Source: DAITMV01 sp036834985 (GTDB lineage Bacteria; Pseudomonadota; Gammaproteobacteria; Burkholderiales; Burkholderiaceae_B). From it: a stretch of DNA of 34,349 nucleotides. The position numbers and the translations under genes were made by a program. Position 1 is the first letter of the stretch, and the number at the start of each line of letters is the position of its first letter. The stretch is from contig DAITMV010000010.1 of assembly GCA_036834985.1 (NCBI GenBank), forward strand, positions 1 to 34,349, in the 5' to 3' direction. Shown here one piece after another: positions 1 through 7,592 of the stretch. The notes beneath the pieces are model-generated. The model did not search any database. It saw nothing but the letters and a program-made list of their open reading frames with translations, and was not told the origin of the DNA.

Positions 1-693
1 CGTGTGGGCCTCCCCGTGGAGTTTTTTGGACCCGGCCTGACCGATGAGGTTCGGACAGCGATTGAGGCTGCGTTGGACCAGTTGCGCAGCCTGGGGGCTG
101 AAACGGTCTCGGTGAGCCTGCCCAGGACGCAATTATCCATCCCTGCCTATTACGTGATTGCACCGGCGGAGGCTTCGTCCAACCTGTCGCGCTTTGATGG
201 TGTTCGGTATGGCCATCGGGCGCAGGGTTACAAAGACCTCGCGCAGATGTACAGCATGTCGCGAGCGCAAGGGTTTGGCAGCGAGGTCAAGCGACGTATT
301 CTGGTGGGCGCCTATGTGTTGTCCCATGGCTATTACGATGCCTATTACTTGCAGGCTCAAAAAGTCCGCCGCCTGATTGCCCAGGATTTCCAGGATGCTT
401 TGTCGCACTGCGACGTGATTGCAGGTCCGGTGTGTCCTACGGTCGCTTGGAACCTCGGCGAAAAAACCACCGATCCGGTTCAAATGTACTTGGCCGATAT
501 TTTTACATTGGGAGCCAGCTTGGCCGGTTTACCCGGCATGTCGGTGCCCGTTGGGTTTGGGCAAGGTGCCCACGCCCTGCGGCCGGTGGGCTTGCAGCTG
601 ATCGGCAATTATTACCGCGAGGCACAGTTGCTGCAAACGGCAGATCACTACCAGCGCGCCACCGATTGGCACACCCGCAAGCCTACTCTCTGA
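1..693 (+). CDS. gatA: GatA, glutamyl-tRNA(Gln) amidotransferase subunit A (3' part)
   Basis: This is the C-terminal part (about 230 residues) of the amidase subunit of GatCAB, which releases ammonia from glutamine for conversion of Glu-tRNA(Gln) to Gln-tRNA(Gln). The frame is open from the first base, so the gene starts upstream. Visible family features are the GPVCPTVAW segment, the LPGMSVPVGF segment and the terminal PVGLQLIG motif of amidase-signature proteins. The Gly/Ser-rich signature with the catalytic Ser-cisSer-Lys lies before the window. It ends 14 bp before gatB, the usual gatCAB order. The assignment is secure because of the family motifs and the neighbour. Confidence 0.95.
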   Translation, partial: RVGLPVEFFGPGLTDEVRTAIEAALDQLRSLGAETVSVSLPRTQLSIPAYYVIAPAEASSNLSRFDGVRYGHRAQGYKDLAQMYSMSRAQGFGSEVKRRILVGAYVLSHGYYDAYYLQAQKVRRLIAQDFQDALSHCDVIAGPVCPTVAWNLGEKTTDPVQMYLADIFTLGASLAGLPGMSVPVGFGQGAHALRPVGLQLIGNYYREAQLLQTADHYQRATDWHTRKPTL

Positions 694-707
694 ACAAGGA
701 CCACTCC

Positions 708-2150
708 ATGCAATGGGAAGTCGTAGTGGGTCTTGAGACCCATGCTCAATTAGCCACGAAATCAAAAATTTTTTCCGGTGCCAGCACAGCCTTTGGTGCT
801 GAGCCTAACACCCAGGCCTGTCCGGTTGACTTGGCCTTGCCCGGCGTATTGCCGGTCATGAACAAGCAGGCTGTGCAATGCGCCATCCAGTTTGGTCTGG
901 CGGTCGGCGCCACGATTGCGCCTACCTCGGTGTTTGCCCGTAAAAATTACTTTTACCCCGATTTGCCCAAGGGCTACCAGATCAGCCAGTACGAGATCCC
1001 GGTGGTGCAGGGCGGCCGCGTCACGATTGTGCTGGGCGATGAGATCAAAACCGTGCAGTTAACCCGTGCCCACCTTGAAGAGGACGCCGGCAAAAGCCTG
1101 CACGAAGACTACGCCGGGCAGTCCGGTATAGATTTGAACCGTGCCGGTACGCCGTTACTGGAAATCGTCACCGAGCCCGACATGCGTTCTGCTGAAGAGG
1201 CCGTGGCCTACGCCAAGGCTTTGCATGGGCTGGTGACCTGGTTGGGTATCTGTGACGGCAATATGCAAGAAGGCAGCTTTCGGTGTGACGCCAACGTCTC
1301 CGTTCGCCCCAAAGGCCAGGCCGAGTATGGCACCCGTTGCGAAATCAAGAACTTAAACTCGTTCAAGTTCCTGCAACAGGCCATCCAGTACGAGGTGCGC
1401 CGGCAGATCGAGTTGATCGAAGATGGTGGCACCGTGGTGCAGGAAACCCGCCTGTACGACCCTGATCGTGACGAGACACGGTCCATGCGCAGCAAGGAAG
1501 ACGCGCAGGACTACCGTTACTTCCCCGATCCTGATTTGCCCCCGCTGGTGATTCATGCCGACTGGGTTGAGTCAGTCAGAGCCTCCATGCCTGAACTGCC
1601 CGCCACCAAGCAGCAGCGTTATGTGGAGGCGCTTGGTTTATCTGTTTACGATGCAACCGTGCTCACCAGCTCGCGCGCCATGGCGGAGTATTTTGAAGCG
1701 GTGGTGCAAGCCCTGCCGGCCGGGCAAGCCAAGTTGGTGGCCAACTGGTTGATGGGGGAGGTGTCGTCTCAGCTTAATCGAGATGGGTTGGAGATTGCAC
1801 AAAGCCCGGTGAGCCCTGCGCAACTGGCCCAATTGCTCGGTCGCATTCAGGACGGCACCTTGTCCAACAAGTTGGCCAAAGACGTATTCCAGGCGATGTG
1901 GGTCGGCGAGCATGGCGGCGTGCCCGACGCGATTATTGATGCCAAAGGCCTAAAGCAGATTTCTGACTCGGGTGCGATACAAGCCATCATCGACGAGGTA
2001 CTGGCCGCCAACCCTGGCCCGGTGGCTGAATACCGTGGCGGTAAAGAGAAAGCCTTTAACTCGATTGTGGGGTTGGTGATGAAAGCGGCCAAAGGCAAGG
2101 CCAACCCGGCGCAGGTCAATGAGGTATTAAAGAAGAAACTGGTTGGTTAA
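708..2150 (+). CDS. gatB: GatB, Asp/Glu-tRNA amidotransferase subunit B
   Basis: This is a 480-residue subunit B of GatCAB, the normal length for the family. It binds the mischarged tRNA and activates the carboxylate with ATP before amidation. Motifs include VGLETHAQL near the N terminus, SFRCDANVSVRP, and EIKNLNSFKF followed by a YqeY-like helical C-terminal tail with the GGKEKAFNSIVG segment. The frame is open far upstream, but the ATG at 708 gives the conserved N terminus MQWEVVVGLE and sits just after the gatA stop, with AAGGA at 696-700 as ribosome binding site. A decayed copy of part of this gene lies at 4163-4246. Confidence 0.97.
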   Translation: MQWEVVVGLETHAQLATKSKIFSGASTAFGAEPNTQACPVDLALPGVLPVMNKQAVQCAIQFGLAVGATIAPTSVFARKNYFYPDLPKGYQISQYEIPVVQGGRVTIVLGDEIKTVQLTRAHLEEDAGKSLHEDYAGQSGIDLNRAGTPLLEIVTEPDMRSAEEAVAYAKALHGLVTWLGICDGNMQEGSFRCDANVSVRPKGQAEYGTRCEIKNLNSFKFLQQAIQYEVRRQIELIEDGGTVVQETRLYDPDRDETRSMRSKEDAQDYRYFPDPDLPPLVIHADWVESVRASMPELPATKQQRYVEALGLSVYDATVLTSSRAMAEYFEAVVQALPAGQAKLVANWLMGEVSSQLNRDGLEIAQSPVSPAQLAQLLGRIQDGTLSNKLAKDVFQAMWVGEHGGVPDAIIDAKGLKQISDSGAIQAIIDEVLAANPGPVAEYRGGKEKAFNSIVGLVMKAAKGKANPAQVNEVLKKKLVG

Positions 2151-2155
2151 TTACA

Positions 2156-2180
2156 GCGGGTCGCCGGTTTGGTGGCCCGC
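2156..2180. terminator. Hairpin between convergent gatB and lipoprotein gene
   Basis: A 10-bp stem (GCGGGTCGCC pairing with GGTGGCCCGC, including two G-U pairs) with a GGTTT loop starts 6 bp after the gatB stop. There is no clear T-run on either side, so if it terminates transcription it is weak or factor-assisted. It may only protect the mRNA 3' end. Confidence 0.45.
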
Positions 2181-2198
2181 CGTTCATCAGCTTACTGT

Positions 2199-4004
2199 TT
2201 AATTCACAAGCCCTTGCATTCGAGCAAAAAGCTGTGATCGCTTGGACGATGGGTTTGTAATCGTCAAATCTCCGCTGTTATTTAAGCTGTAGTTAAGTTG
2301 CGCCCCGTTGCTCACCCCGCCGCCGCCCGAGGGGAAGGTGCTAAAGGCTCCTAACCCGTTGCCTGTGGTGCAGCTGCTGGTGGTATTAAACGTCAATGTA
2401 GATCCGTTGGCGGTATAGCACGCAAATTGCATACTTCCGCCAGGGTTTGTGTCTTTATTGGTAAAGTCGACAATCATGACATGCGAGGCGTCTAGCAAGG
2501 TCACTGTATTGATGTCTGCATTTGTGCTGGTCATGTTCAGATTATTGCCAACAGTCGTGCCAGAGCCCCCATTGCTGCCCGTGCCGCTGCTGCTGGTGGT
2601 GTTATGGAAGCTTGCAATGATGCTGCTGGATCCACCATCGGTCACTTGAGTTGCTGTATTCGTTCCTCCGGCACCTGCGTAACTCAATGTCAGCGGATTA
2701 TTGCTGACCAGGGTGACTGTGCCAGTTTTACCAACGCCGACTTGGCCACCGATGCCGCAGGTTTTCTGGTTGTTGCTAGTAAATTGCGTGGTGGCAACAA
2801 AATTGCCTTGAGTTGCTGTTGACCAGGTGTATGAGCCGTATTCTGTGTAGCCGGTGTCACAGGTGGGGTCACTCGTACCGTAACGGGCAAAGACATAATG
2901 GCCATCCTGGAAGAATGTGAGCAACACAGTTGAATTGTCGCCAGACTTGGTAGCAACTTTGTATGTACCGTTCAGGGTGCGGGCCGATACGCTGCCAGAC
3001 GTGCCGTCACGGGTCAATGTGTCTGTCGTTCCGTCTGTCTGATCACTGACCGTTAGCATTCCTTGCGGCACCAACTTATTTTTTCCATCATAGGATGAAG
3101 CGTTGCTCAGCTTAAGCTGCAAGCGTCGCTTGTGGCTAGCCTTGTCGGTGTAAACCTGGTTACCCAAATCAACGTCAGTGCAGTTTGATGGCAGGCAACT
3201 GATGGGATAGTCCTTGGTTTTTGTCACACCACTGACGCAGGAATCAACACCTGTAAACGTGACGTTCGTGGCGGTGAAGGTTGCTGTTGCCCTGGCCTGG
3301 TTATTGGGGCAGTTCTGGCTTGAGCTGACGGTCACCACCGCTTGCCATTGGGTATTTAAAAAGTCTAACGGGATGGCCCCGCTGCCTTGTTTCATGTTGC
3401 TTTCGGCGGTATTACGATCCACCTTATTCTGGGGTACACCAGCTGTGTTGGCGGATTTGCTGTAGCTCGTGTTGTCGGTATTAAATGTGACCGTATTGAG
3501 TTTAGTGCTAGAGGCATATTCGCTATCGTCCGGCAATTGAATGGATTGCGGAGCGCCGCTGTTGCCCGGCGTTTTGTTCAGATTTTGCAACATCTGGCCA
3601 ATATTGACCGGATAGTCTGGATTCGGGTTGGCAGGATCACCGTCTCCCGCTTTGGGTTTCAGATTGTAGGGCGTGACTTTACCGGTAGCCGTCGCGCTGC
3701 CCAATGTCGCGCCTTTCGTGACGTCACCGCCGCCGCCAATGACAAAAGTGACTGTGTCGCCAGGTTGGTACTGATAGCTGCCACCCGTACCGGTTTTTCC
3801 ATTAAGACCGCTGGGGGCTGACGAGTAGTAGAGACCCTGAACGGGGGCGTCTACAAATGTGCCTGTCGACGGCGTGGTTGTTGTAGTCCCCGCCGAGTTG
3901 GTATTTGCAGCAGTAGACGTGTTCGACGAGCTTGAATTGCCACCACAGGCTGCGAGTACAGACACCAATGCGGTCAGGAGGCAGTAACTCCGTAAAGTAA
4001 TCAT
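2199..4004 (-). CDS. Large secreted lipoprotein of unknown function
   Basis: This is a predicted lipoprotein of about 601 residues. The N terminus has a hydrophobic signal ending in a lipobox (LAAC), followed by a Ser/Thr/Asn-rich linker of about 30 residues. After this comes a segment resembling a pattern I recall from many proteobacterial surface lipoproteins: FVDAPVQGLYY, then Gly-rich strand, GDTVTFVIGG, VTPYNL and VNIGQMLQNLN. The rest is Gly/Ser/Thr/Asn-rich beta-type sequence with scattered Cys residues, perhaps disulfide-bonded. An ATG exists at 4013, but AGGAGG (complement of 4015-4020) is only 1 nt from it and 10 nt from the ATG at 4004, so I chose 4004. It is convergent with gatB. 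No enzymatic motif was recognised. Confidence 0.8.
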   Translation of the reverse strand: MITLRSYCLLTALVSVLAACGGNSSSSNTSTAANTNSAGTTTTTPSTGTFVDAPVQGLYYSSAPSGLNGKTGTGGSYQYQPGDTVTFVIGGGGDVTKGATLGSATATGKVTPYNLKPKAGDGDPANPNPDYPVNIGQMLQNLNKTPGNSGAPQSIQLPDDSEYASSTKLNTVTFNTDNTSYSKSANTAGVPQNKVDRNTAESNMKQGSGAIPLDFLNTQWQAVVTVSSSQNCPNNQARATATFTATNVTFTGVDSCVSGVTKTKDYPISCLPSNCTDVDLGNQVYTDKASHKRRLQLKLSNASSYDGKNKLVPQGMLTVSDQTDGTTDTLTRDGTSGSVSARTLNGTYKVATKSGDNSTVLLTFFQDGHYVFARYGTSDPTCDTGYTEYGSYTWSTATQGNFVATTQFTSNNQKTCGIGGQVGVGKTGTVTLVSNNPLTLSYAGAGGTNTATQVTDGGSSSIIASFHNTTSSSGTGSNGGSGTTVGNNLNMTSTNADINTVTLLDASHVMIVDFTNKDTNPGGSMQFACYTANGSTLTFNTTSSCTTGNGLGAFSTFPSGGGGVSNGAQLNYSLNNSGDLTITNPSSKRSQLFARMQGLVN

Positions 4005-4162
4005 GGTCAACATTCCTCCTAAAAGGACTATGTAAAACTTTTTAAACGTGACAATAGTTGGAAATAGATGATTGTTTTCATATACATATACTTTCTTGCT
4101 GGGCTGAGTAGATCCATTTTTTTGGTAACAAAACGTAAGGGTGTCAGCCGTTTAAGATCGGA

Positions 4163-4246
4163 CGCCATGGCTGAGTAATTTGAAGTGGCGGTGCAAGCCC
4201 GTCGGACAAGCGAGCCAAGTTGGCTAGTGACGTGTTCCAGGCGATT
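4163..4246 (+). pseudogene. Decayed internal fragment of gatB
   Basis: This non-coding stretch reads as a mutated copy of gatB 1675-1737 fused to 1868-1894. The first 38 bp match gatB from CGCCATGG to GCAAGCCC with 4 mismatches. The TAT codon of AEYFE has become TAA. After a diverged patch, TTGGC..GACGT.TTCCAGGCGAT matches gatB downstream. The missing 138 bp lie between two CAAGTTGG direct repeats in intact gatB (1730-1737 and 1868-1875), as expected for a slippage deletion. Flanking sequence shows no convincing further gatB similarity. This is based on direct reading, not on an alignment program. Confidence 0.75.
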
Positions 4247-4313
4247 GCGCGTAAGGCAAACTCCTACACTTGCAGTAGCCTGAACCCTCCCGATTAAACC
4301 GACAATCGCTGAC

Positions 4314-4340
4314 TCAAGTTTCTAGGGGGTAAGGCGATAA
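4314..4340 (+). promoter_or_regulatory. Sigma-28 (FliA)-type promoter upstream of flhDC
   Basis: TCAAGTTT, an 11-bp spacer and GGCGATAA match the FliA consensus TAAAGTTT-N11-GCCGATAA at 7 of 8 positions in each half with exact spacing. Transcription would start near 4347, leaving a leader of about 60 nt before flhD with GGAGG at 4393-4397. Apart from this and the gatB remnant, the gene-free stretch 4005-4405 shows no other recognisable element. Confidence 0.65.
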
Positions 4341-4405
4341 TTCGTTCAAGCAAAATGTAAACAGCGAATACCGCTGAAAAACAAAACGTAATCGGAGGAT
4401 GCACC

Positions 4406-4723
4406 ATGAGCAATACCCGTCTGTTAGAAGAAATTCGCGAAGCCAATTTGTCCTACATCCTGTTGGCGCAACAGTTGATCCGCGAGGACCGTCCAGAAGC
4501 CATTATCCGTTTGGGCATCAACGAAGATGTGGCCGACATCCTGGAAAAATTGTCCACCGCCCAGGTTTTAAAAATTGCATCGGGTACCACCCTGATGTGC
4601 AAGTTCCGCTTTGATGATGCGATGGTCTGGAACCTTCTGACCAACAACACCAAAGACAAAGCAGTCACCGGCATGCACGCCGCGATCCTGATGGCCAGCA
4701 AAGCCGTCGAAGTGGCAGCCTGA
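4406..4723 (+). CDS. flhD: FlhD, flagellar master regulator subunit
   Basis: FlhD partners with FlhC in the FlhD4C2 complex that activates class II flagellar promoters with sigma-70. The 105-residue product is a little shorter than the enterobacterial protein (about 116). It shows the family pattern: an N-terminal helix with EIREANLSYILLAQQLIREDR, then RLGINEDVADILEKLSTAQVLKIASG and CKFRFDD. The start is the ATG preceded by CGGAGGATGCACC, a good ribosome binding site. flhC follows on the same strand after an unusually long gap of 172 bp. The neighbours are gatB and a glutathione transferase gene rather than motAB or che genes. Confidence 0.95.
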   Translation: MSNTRLLEEIREANLSYILLAQQLIREDRPEAIIRLGINEDVADILEKLSTAQVLKIASGTTLMCKFRFDDAMVWNLLTNNTKDKAVTGMHAAILMASKAVEVAA

Positions 4724-4745
4724 GCTGCGGGCATCAAGACACAAT

Positions 4746-4810
4746 GGTTAAACAATAAATTGTTTCAGAATTAACCGAATGAGCCGTTAATAATAAAAGA
4801 GGCCATTCGG
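4746..4810 (+). other. Structured flhD-flhC intercistronic region
   Basis: Several inverted repeats lie in the 172-bp gap. GGTTAA (4746-4751) pairs with TTAACC (4771-4776). An alternative inner stem is AAACAAT (4750-4756) with ATTGTTT (4759-4765). A second hairpin pairs CCGAATG (4775-4781) with CATTCGG (4804-4810), extended by GCC/GGC after a bulged A. The two structures share bases 4775-4776, so they could be mutually exclusive. The role is unknown: mRNA stability, RNase processing, or translation control of flhC. Confidence 0.5.
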
Positions 4811-4895
4811 CATTCTGTGAAGCGACACCAACAAAAACCAGTCGCCGCAGAGGTAAACAATACTTAAGTTTCACGATGTAATGACAGAGGACATC

Positions 4896-5468
4896 ATGGC
4901 TAAGATCAAATCAATCGTTAACGAAGCAGCTCAAATTCGTCTTGCAACCGAACTCATCAACCTCGATGCCCGTTTGCAGGTACTTGAATCTGAAACCACC
5001 TTGTCACGCGAGCGTCTGCTCAAGCTGTACAAGGAAGTAAAACTCAAATCGCCTCCCAAAGGCATGTTGCCATTCTCAACCGATTGGTTCATGACCTGGC
5101 AACCGAACATCCACAGCTCGCTGTTCATGAACATTTACCAGTCGCTGATCAAAACCATCGAACTGGAAGACATCAACGCGATCATTCACGCATACAAGCT
5201 GTACAAAGAGCAAATCGCTCAGCTGGGTCTGCCCGAAGTGCTGTCTCTGACCCGTGCCTGGCGTCTGGTTAAGTTTTTTGATGCCGGCATGTTGACCACA
5301 ACGCCTTGCACCTGCTGCGAAGGGCACTTTGTTGTGCACACCTACGAGCTGACCAAAGATTATGTCTGTGGCTTGTGCCACATGCCATCACGCGCGGGCA
5401 AAGGCCGCGGCATGATGGAGGCTTTTGTCAACGACGAAGCGGCCGAAGACGAATTTGCGGATGCTTAA
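4896..5468 (+). CDS. flhC: FlhC, flagellar master regulator subunit
   Basis: FlhC is the zinc-binding, DNA-contacting partner of FlhD. The 190-residue product has the family's C-terminal zinc site: Cys138 and Cys141 in PCTCCEGH, and Cys158 and Cys161 in CGLCHMP, spaced as in the E. coli protein (137, 140, 157, 160). An in-frame ATG exists at 4881, but AGAGG at 4886-4890 is well placed for the ATG at 4896, which gives the typical MAKIKSI start. Its stop codon overlaps that of the convergent yfcG-like gene through the shared TTAA at 5465-5468. The C-terminal tail is acidic. Confidence 0.95.
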   Translation: MAKIKSIVNEAAQIRLATELINLDARLQVLESETTLSRERLLKLYKEVKLKSPPKGMLPFSTDWFMTWQPNIHSSLFMNIYQSLIKTIELEDINAIIHAYKLYKEQIAQLGLPEVLSLTRAWRLVKFFDAGMLTTTPCTCCEGHFVVHTYELTKDYVCGLCHMPSRAGKGRGMMEAFVNDEAAEDEFADA

Positions 5469-6166
5469 GTCCTGATGCTCTGTGCTGTTTGACCAAACAG
5501 CACCTTTTTGGCGTCTTCCGTTGAAATGGTCGGCGAAGTATTCACAGCCTTGGCCCGCTCATACGCGCGAATCACCGCAGGTCGGTCGGCCATTTGATCA
5601 AACCAGCGCTTTAAATGTGCAAAATCATTGATATTTTGCAACTGCCGTTCATGGGGCACTATCCACGGGTAGCAAGCCATATCGGCAATTGAATACTCTC
5701 CCGCTATAAAATCTCTGTCAGCCAACCGTTTGTTCAAAACACCGTACAAGCGGTTGGTTTCTTTGACATAACGATCAATGGCATACGGCAATTTTTCCGG
5801 TGCATACTGTACAAAATGGTGATTTTGACCTGCCATAGGCCCCAACCCACCCATTTGCCAAAATAACCACTGCAATACGTCCACCCGCCCCTGGATATCA
5901 GTGGGAATAAATCGTCCTGTTTTTTCGGCCAGATACAGCAAAATCGCCCCGGACTCAAAGACTGACAATGCGCCCTGAGCGCCGTCGGGCGCCTTATCCA
6001 CGATGGCCGGAATCCGATTGTTGGGGGCGATCGTTAAGAACTCAGGCGCGAACTGTTCACCCTTGGAGATATTGACGGGAATGATGTTGTAATCCATCCC
6101 GGCCTCTTCCAGAAAAATGGTGACTTTATGACCGTTGGGTGTTGTCCAGTAGTACAAATCAATCAT
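5465..6166 (-). CDS. yfcG: YfcG-like glutathione transferase / disulfide-bond oxidoreductase
   Basis: A 233-residue Nu-class glutathione transferase, close in sequence to E. coli YfcG, which reduces disulfides and peroxides with glutathione. The thioredoxin-like N-terminal domain carries the family's TTPNGHKV motif (Thr and Asn near residues 8-11 contact glutathione), NNRIPAIVD with the cis-Pro, and FESGAILLYLAEKTG. The helical C-terminal domain has LQWLFWQMGGLGPMAGQNHHF and the IADMACYPW segment. The ATG at 6166 is preceded by AAGGA 10 nt upstream. The gene is convergent with flhC and divergent from the ATP-grasp gene. It is probably unrelated to motility, but thiol redox capacity could be relevant beside a selenium cluster. 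Confidence 0.92.
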   Translation of the reverse strand: MIDLYYWTTPNGHKVTIFLEEAGMDYNIIPVNISKGEQFAPEFLTIAPNNRIPAIVDKAPDGAQGALSVFESGAILLYLAEKTGRFIPTDIQGRVDVLQWLFWQMGGLGPMAGQNHHFVQYAPEKLPYAIDRYVKETNRLYGVLNKRLADRDFIAGEYSIADMACYPWIVPHERQLQNINDFAHLKRWFDQMADRPAVIRAYERAKAVNTSPTISTEDAKKVLFGQTAQSIRT

Positions 6167-6218
6167 ACGATTGTTATCCTTGGTTCAGGGTTTTGGCTGT
6201 TTTCATTATAGAGCGCGT

Positions 6219-7592
6219 ATGCACCACACAACTCATATTCTGTTCAATTACGATTGGGATCAACAGGCTTTTTCCCGTCTTGAACAGCAATGGCCTTCAA
6301 TCAGCTCCGGTTTTGACTTGTTCTCCTTCCCCAGCAACGCGCGCCTGGCCTGGTTTGACATGAACCGTTTTGTCCAGTTGAGCATCGCCAAGGCCAAACT
6401 GCATGGCGCTCGGGCCGTCATTTCAAATCATGAGCAATTCGGCGCCTTGTGTGCCGCCTTGATGGCCGAACAACTCGGCTGGCCGGGCACACCGGTCAAC
6501 GCGGTGCTGGCCTGTCAGCATAAGTTGTATGCACGAACTGTTTTACAACGCGTCTGCCCACAGGCCAACATCCCGTTCGCGCGGCTTGATGCACAGTACG
6601 GCGGCCCGATTCCCCAAGGCATTGAATACCCCCAATTTGTCAAACCGGTTAAAGCGGCTTTCTCGGTGCTGGCCCGGACGGTGCAAAACCATTCACAGTT
6701 GCATGCCCACACCCGCTTTAGCGCCTGGGAGTTGTGGGTCATCCGGCATTTGGTAGAACCCTTTGAACGTATTGTCAGGGAGCGGATGCCGCACGCGGGT
6801 ACTGCGCACAGCATGATGCTGGAGGCTCCCGTCCGAGGTTCGCAATATTGTCTGGATGGTTATGTATTTAATAATCAGATGAACACGTTGGGCGTGGTCG
6901 ATGTCGCGATGTATCCGAATACCGATGCATTTATGCGTTTTGACTATCCCAGCCAGCTACCTGGGCAGGTGATCCGCCGCGCCTCAGAAGTTGCCCGTTT
7001 GTTTTTGCAGGAAATCGGCTTTACCCATGGCCTGTTTAACATGGAGTTTTTTTACGATCAGGAGCAGGATGTCATCAGCGTGATTGAATTTAACCCACGC
7101 ATGGCATCGCAGTTTTCCGATTTGTACGCCCGGGTCGATGGCATCAATCTGCATGAAATATCGCTTGCACTGGGGCATGGTTTGGACCCATGCACCTTGC
7201 CACGAACCAAGCCCAACGCCGGCGCAGCAGCCAGTTTTGTCTACAGAAGCTTTGAACCTGGAGCGATGATCAGACATCCGGGCGCAACCCAGCTGCAGGC
7301 GTTCTGGGCAGCCTATCCGGACGCATTGCTGCTGCAATTTCCAAAATCGGCAGGGTCAACCGCCCGGGACTTTAAATGGTTGGGCAGCCACCGATACGGC
7401 ATCATGCATCTGGGTGGACGGGATGTCGGTGATTTGCGTTTGCGCTGCGAACTGGCGAGCAGCCTGCTGGGATGGCCTGCGCCTTACGCGGATGATTTAC
7501 CCAAAGCGCCTCATCAGCAATGGGATTATTTGTCCGACCGGCTTCAGGCTGAACCCCTTAACGGCTCATCGCCACGCGTGACAAGTAACTGA
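6219..7592 (+). CDS. ATP-grasp domain protein, function unknown
   Basis: This is a 457-residue protein of the ATP-grasp superfamily, which joins a carboxylate to an amine or thiol through an acyl-phosphate. The central part holds the nucleotide-binding segment (QFVKPVKAAFSVLA, then a strand with EAPVRGSQYCLDGYV). The metal-binding end is NMEFFYD...ISVIEFNPRMASQF, where the Glu and Asn should hold Mg2+. The N-terminal domain begins HILFNYDWDQQAF and includes a segment like the substrate domains of D-Ala-D-Ala-ligase-type enzymes. The ATG at 6219 is preferred over a TTG at 6171. The 3' end overlaps the convergent permease gene by 35 bp. The substrate is unknown. It lies next to the selenium cluster, but on the opposite strand from the importer. 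Confidence 0.8.
   Translation: MHHTTHILFNYDWDQQAFSRLEQQWPSISSGFDLFSFPSNARLAWFDMNRFVQLSIAKAKLHGARAVISNHEQFGALCAALMAEQLGWPGTPVNAVLACQHKLYARTVLQRVCPQANIPFARLDAQYGGPIPQGIEYPQFVKPVKAAFSVLARTVQNHSQLHAHTRFSAWELWVIRHLVEPFERIVRERMPHAGTAHSMMLEAPVRGSQYCLDGYVFNNQMNTLGVVDVAMYPNTDAFMRFDYPSQLPGQVIRRASEVARLFLQEIGFTHGLFNMEFFYDQEQDVISVIEFNPRMASQFSDLYARVDGINLHEISLALGHGLDPCTLPRTKPNAGAAASFVYRSFEPGAMIRHPGATQLQAFWAAYPDALLLQFPKSAGSTARDFKWLGSHRYGIMHLGGRDVGDLRLRCELASSLLGWPAPYADDLPKAPHQQWDYLSDRLQAEPLNGSSPRVTSN

Noticed and set aside
432..707. Upstream extension of the gatB frame by 92 codons
   Set aside because: It overlaps gatA in another frame and lacks GatB similarity; the family N terminus begins at 708.
3387..3821. 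Open frame of 144 codons on the plus strand
   Set aside because: It is antisense to the lipoprotein gene, which has a signal peptide, lipobox and ribosome binding site; nothing recognisable in the translation.
4247..4345. Possible continuation of the gatB remnant near the GGK segment
   Set aside because: Similarity is only a few bases, and the stretch is better explained by the sigma-28 promoter.
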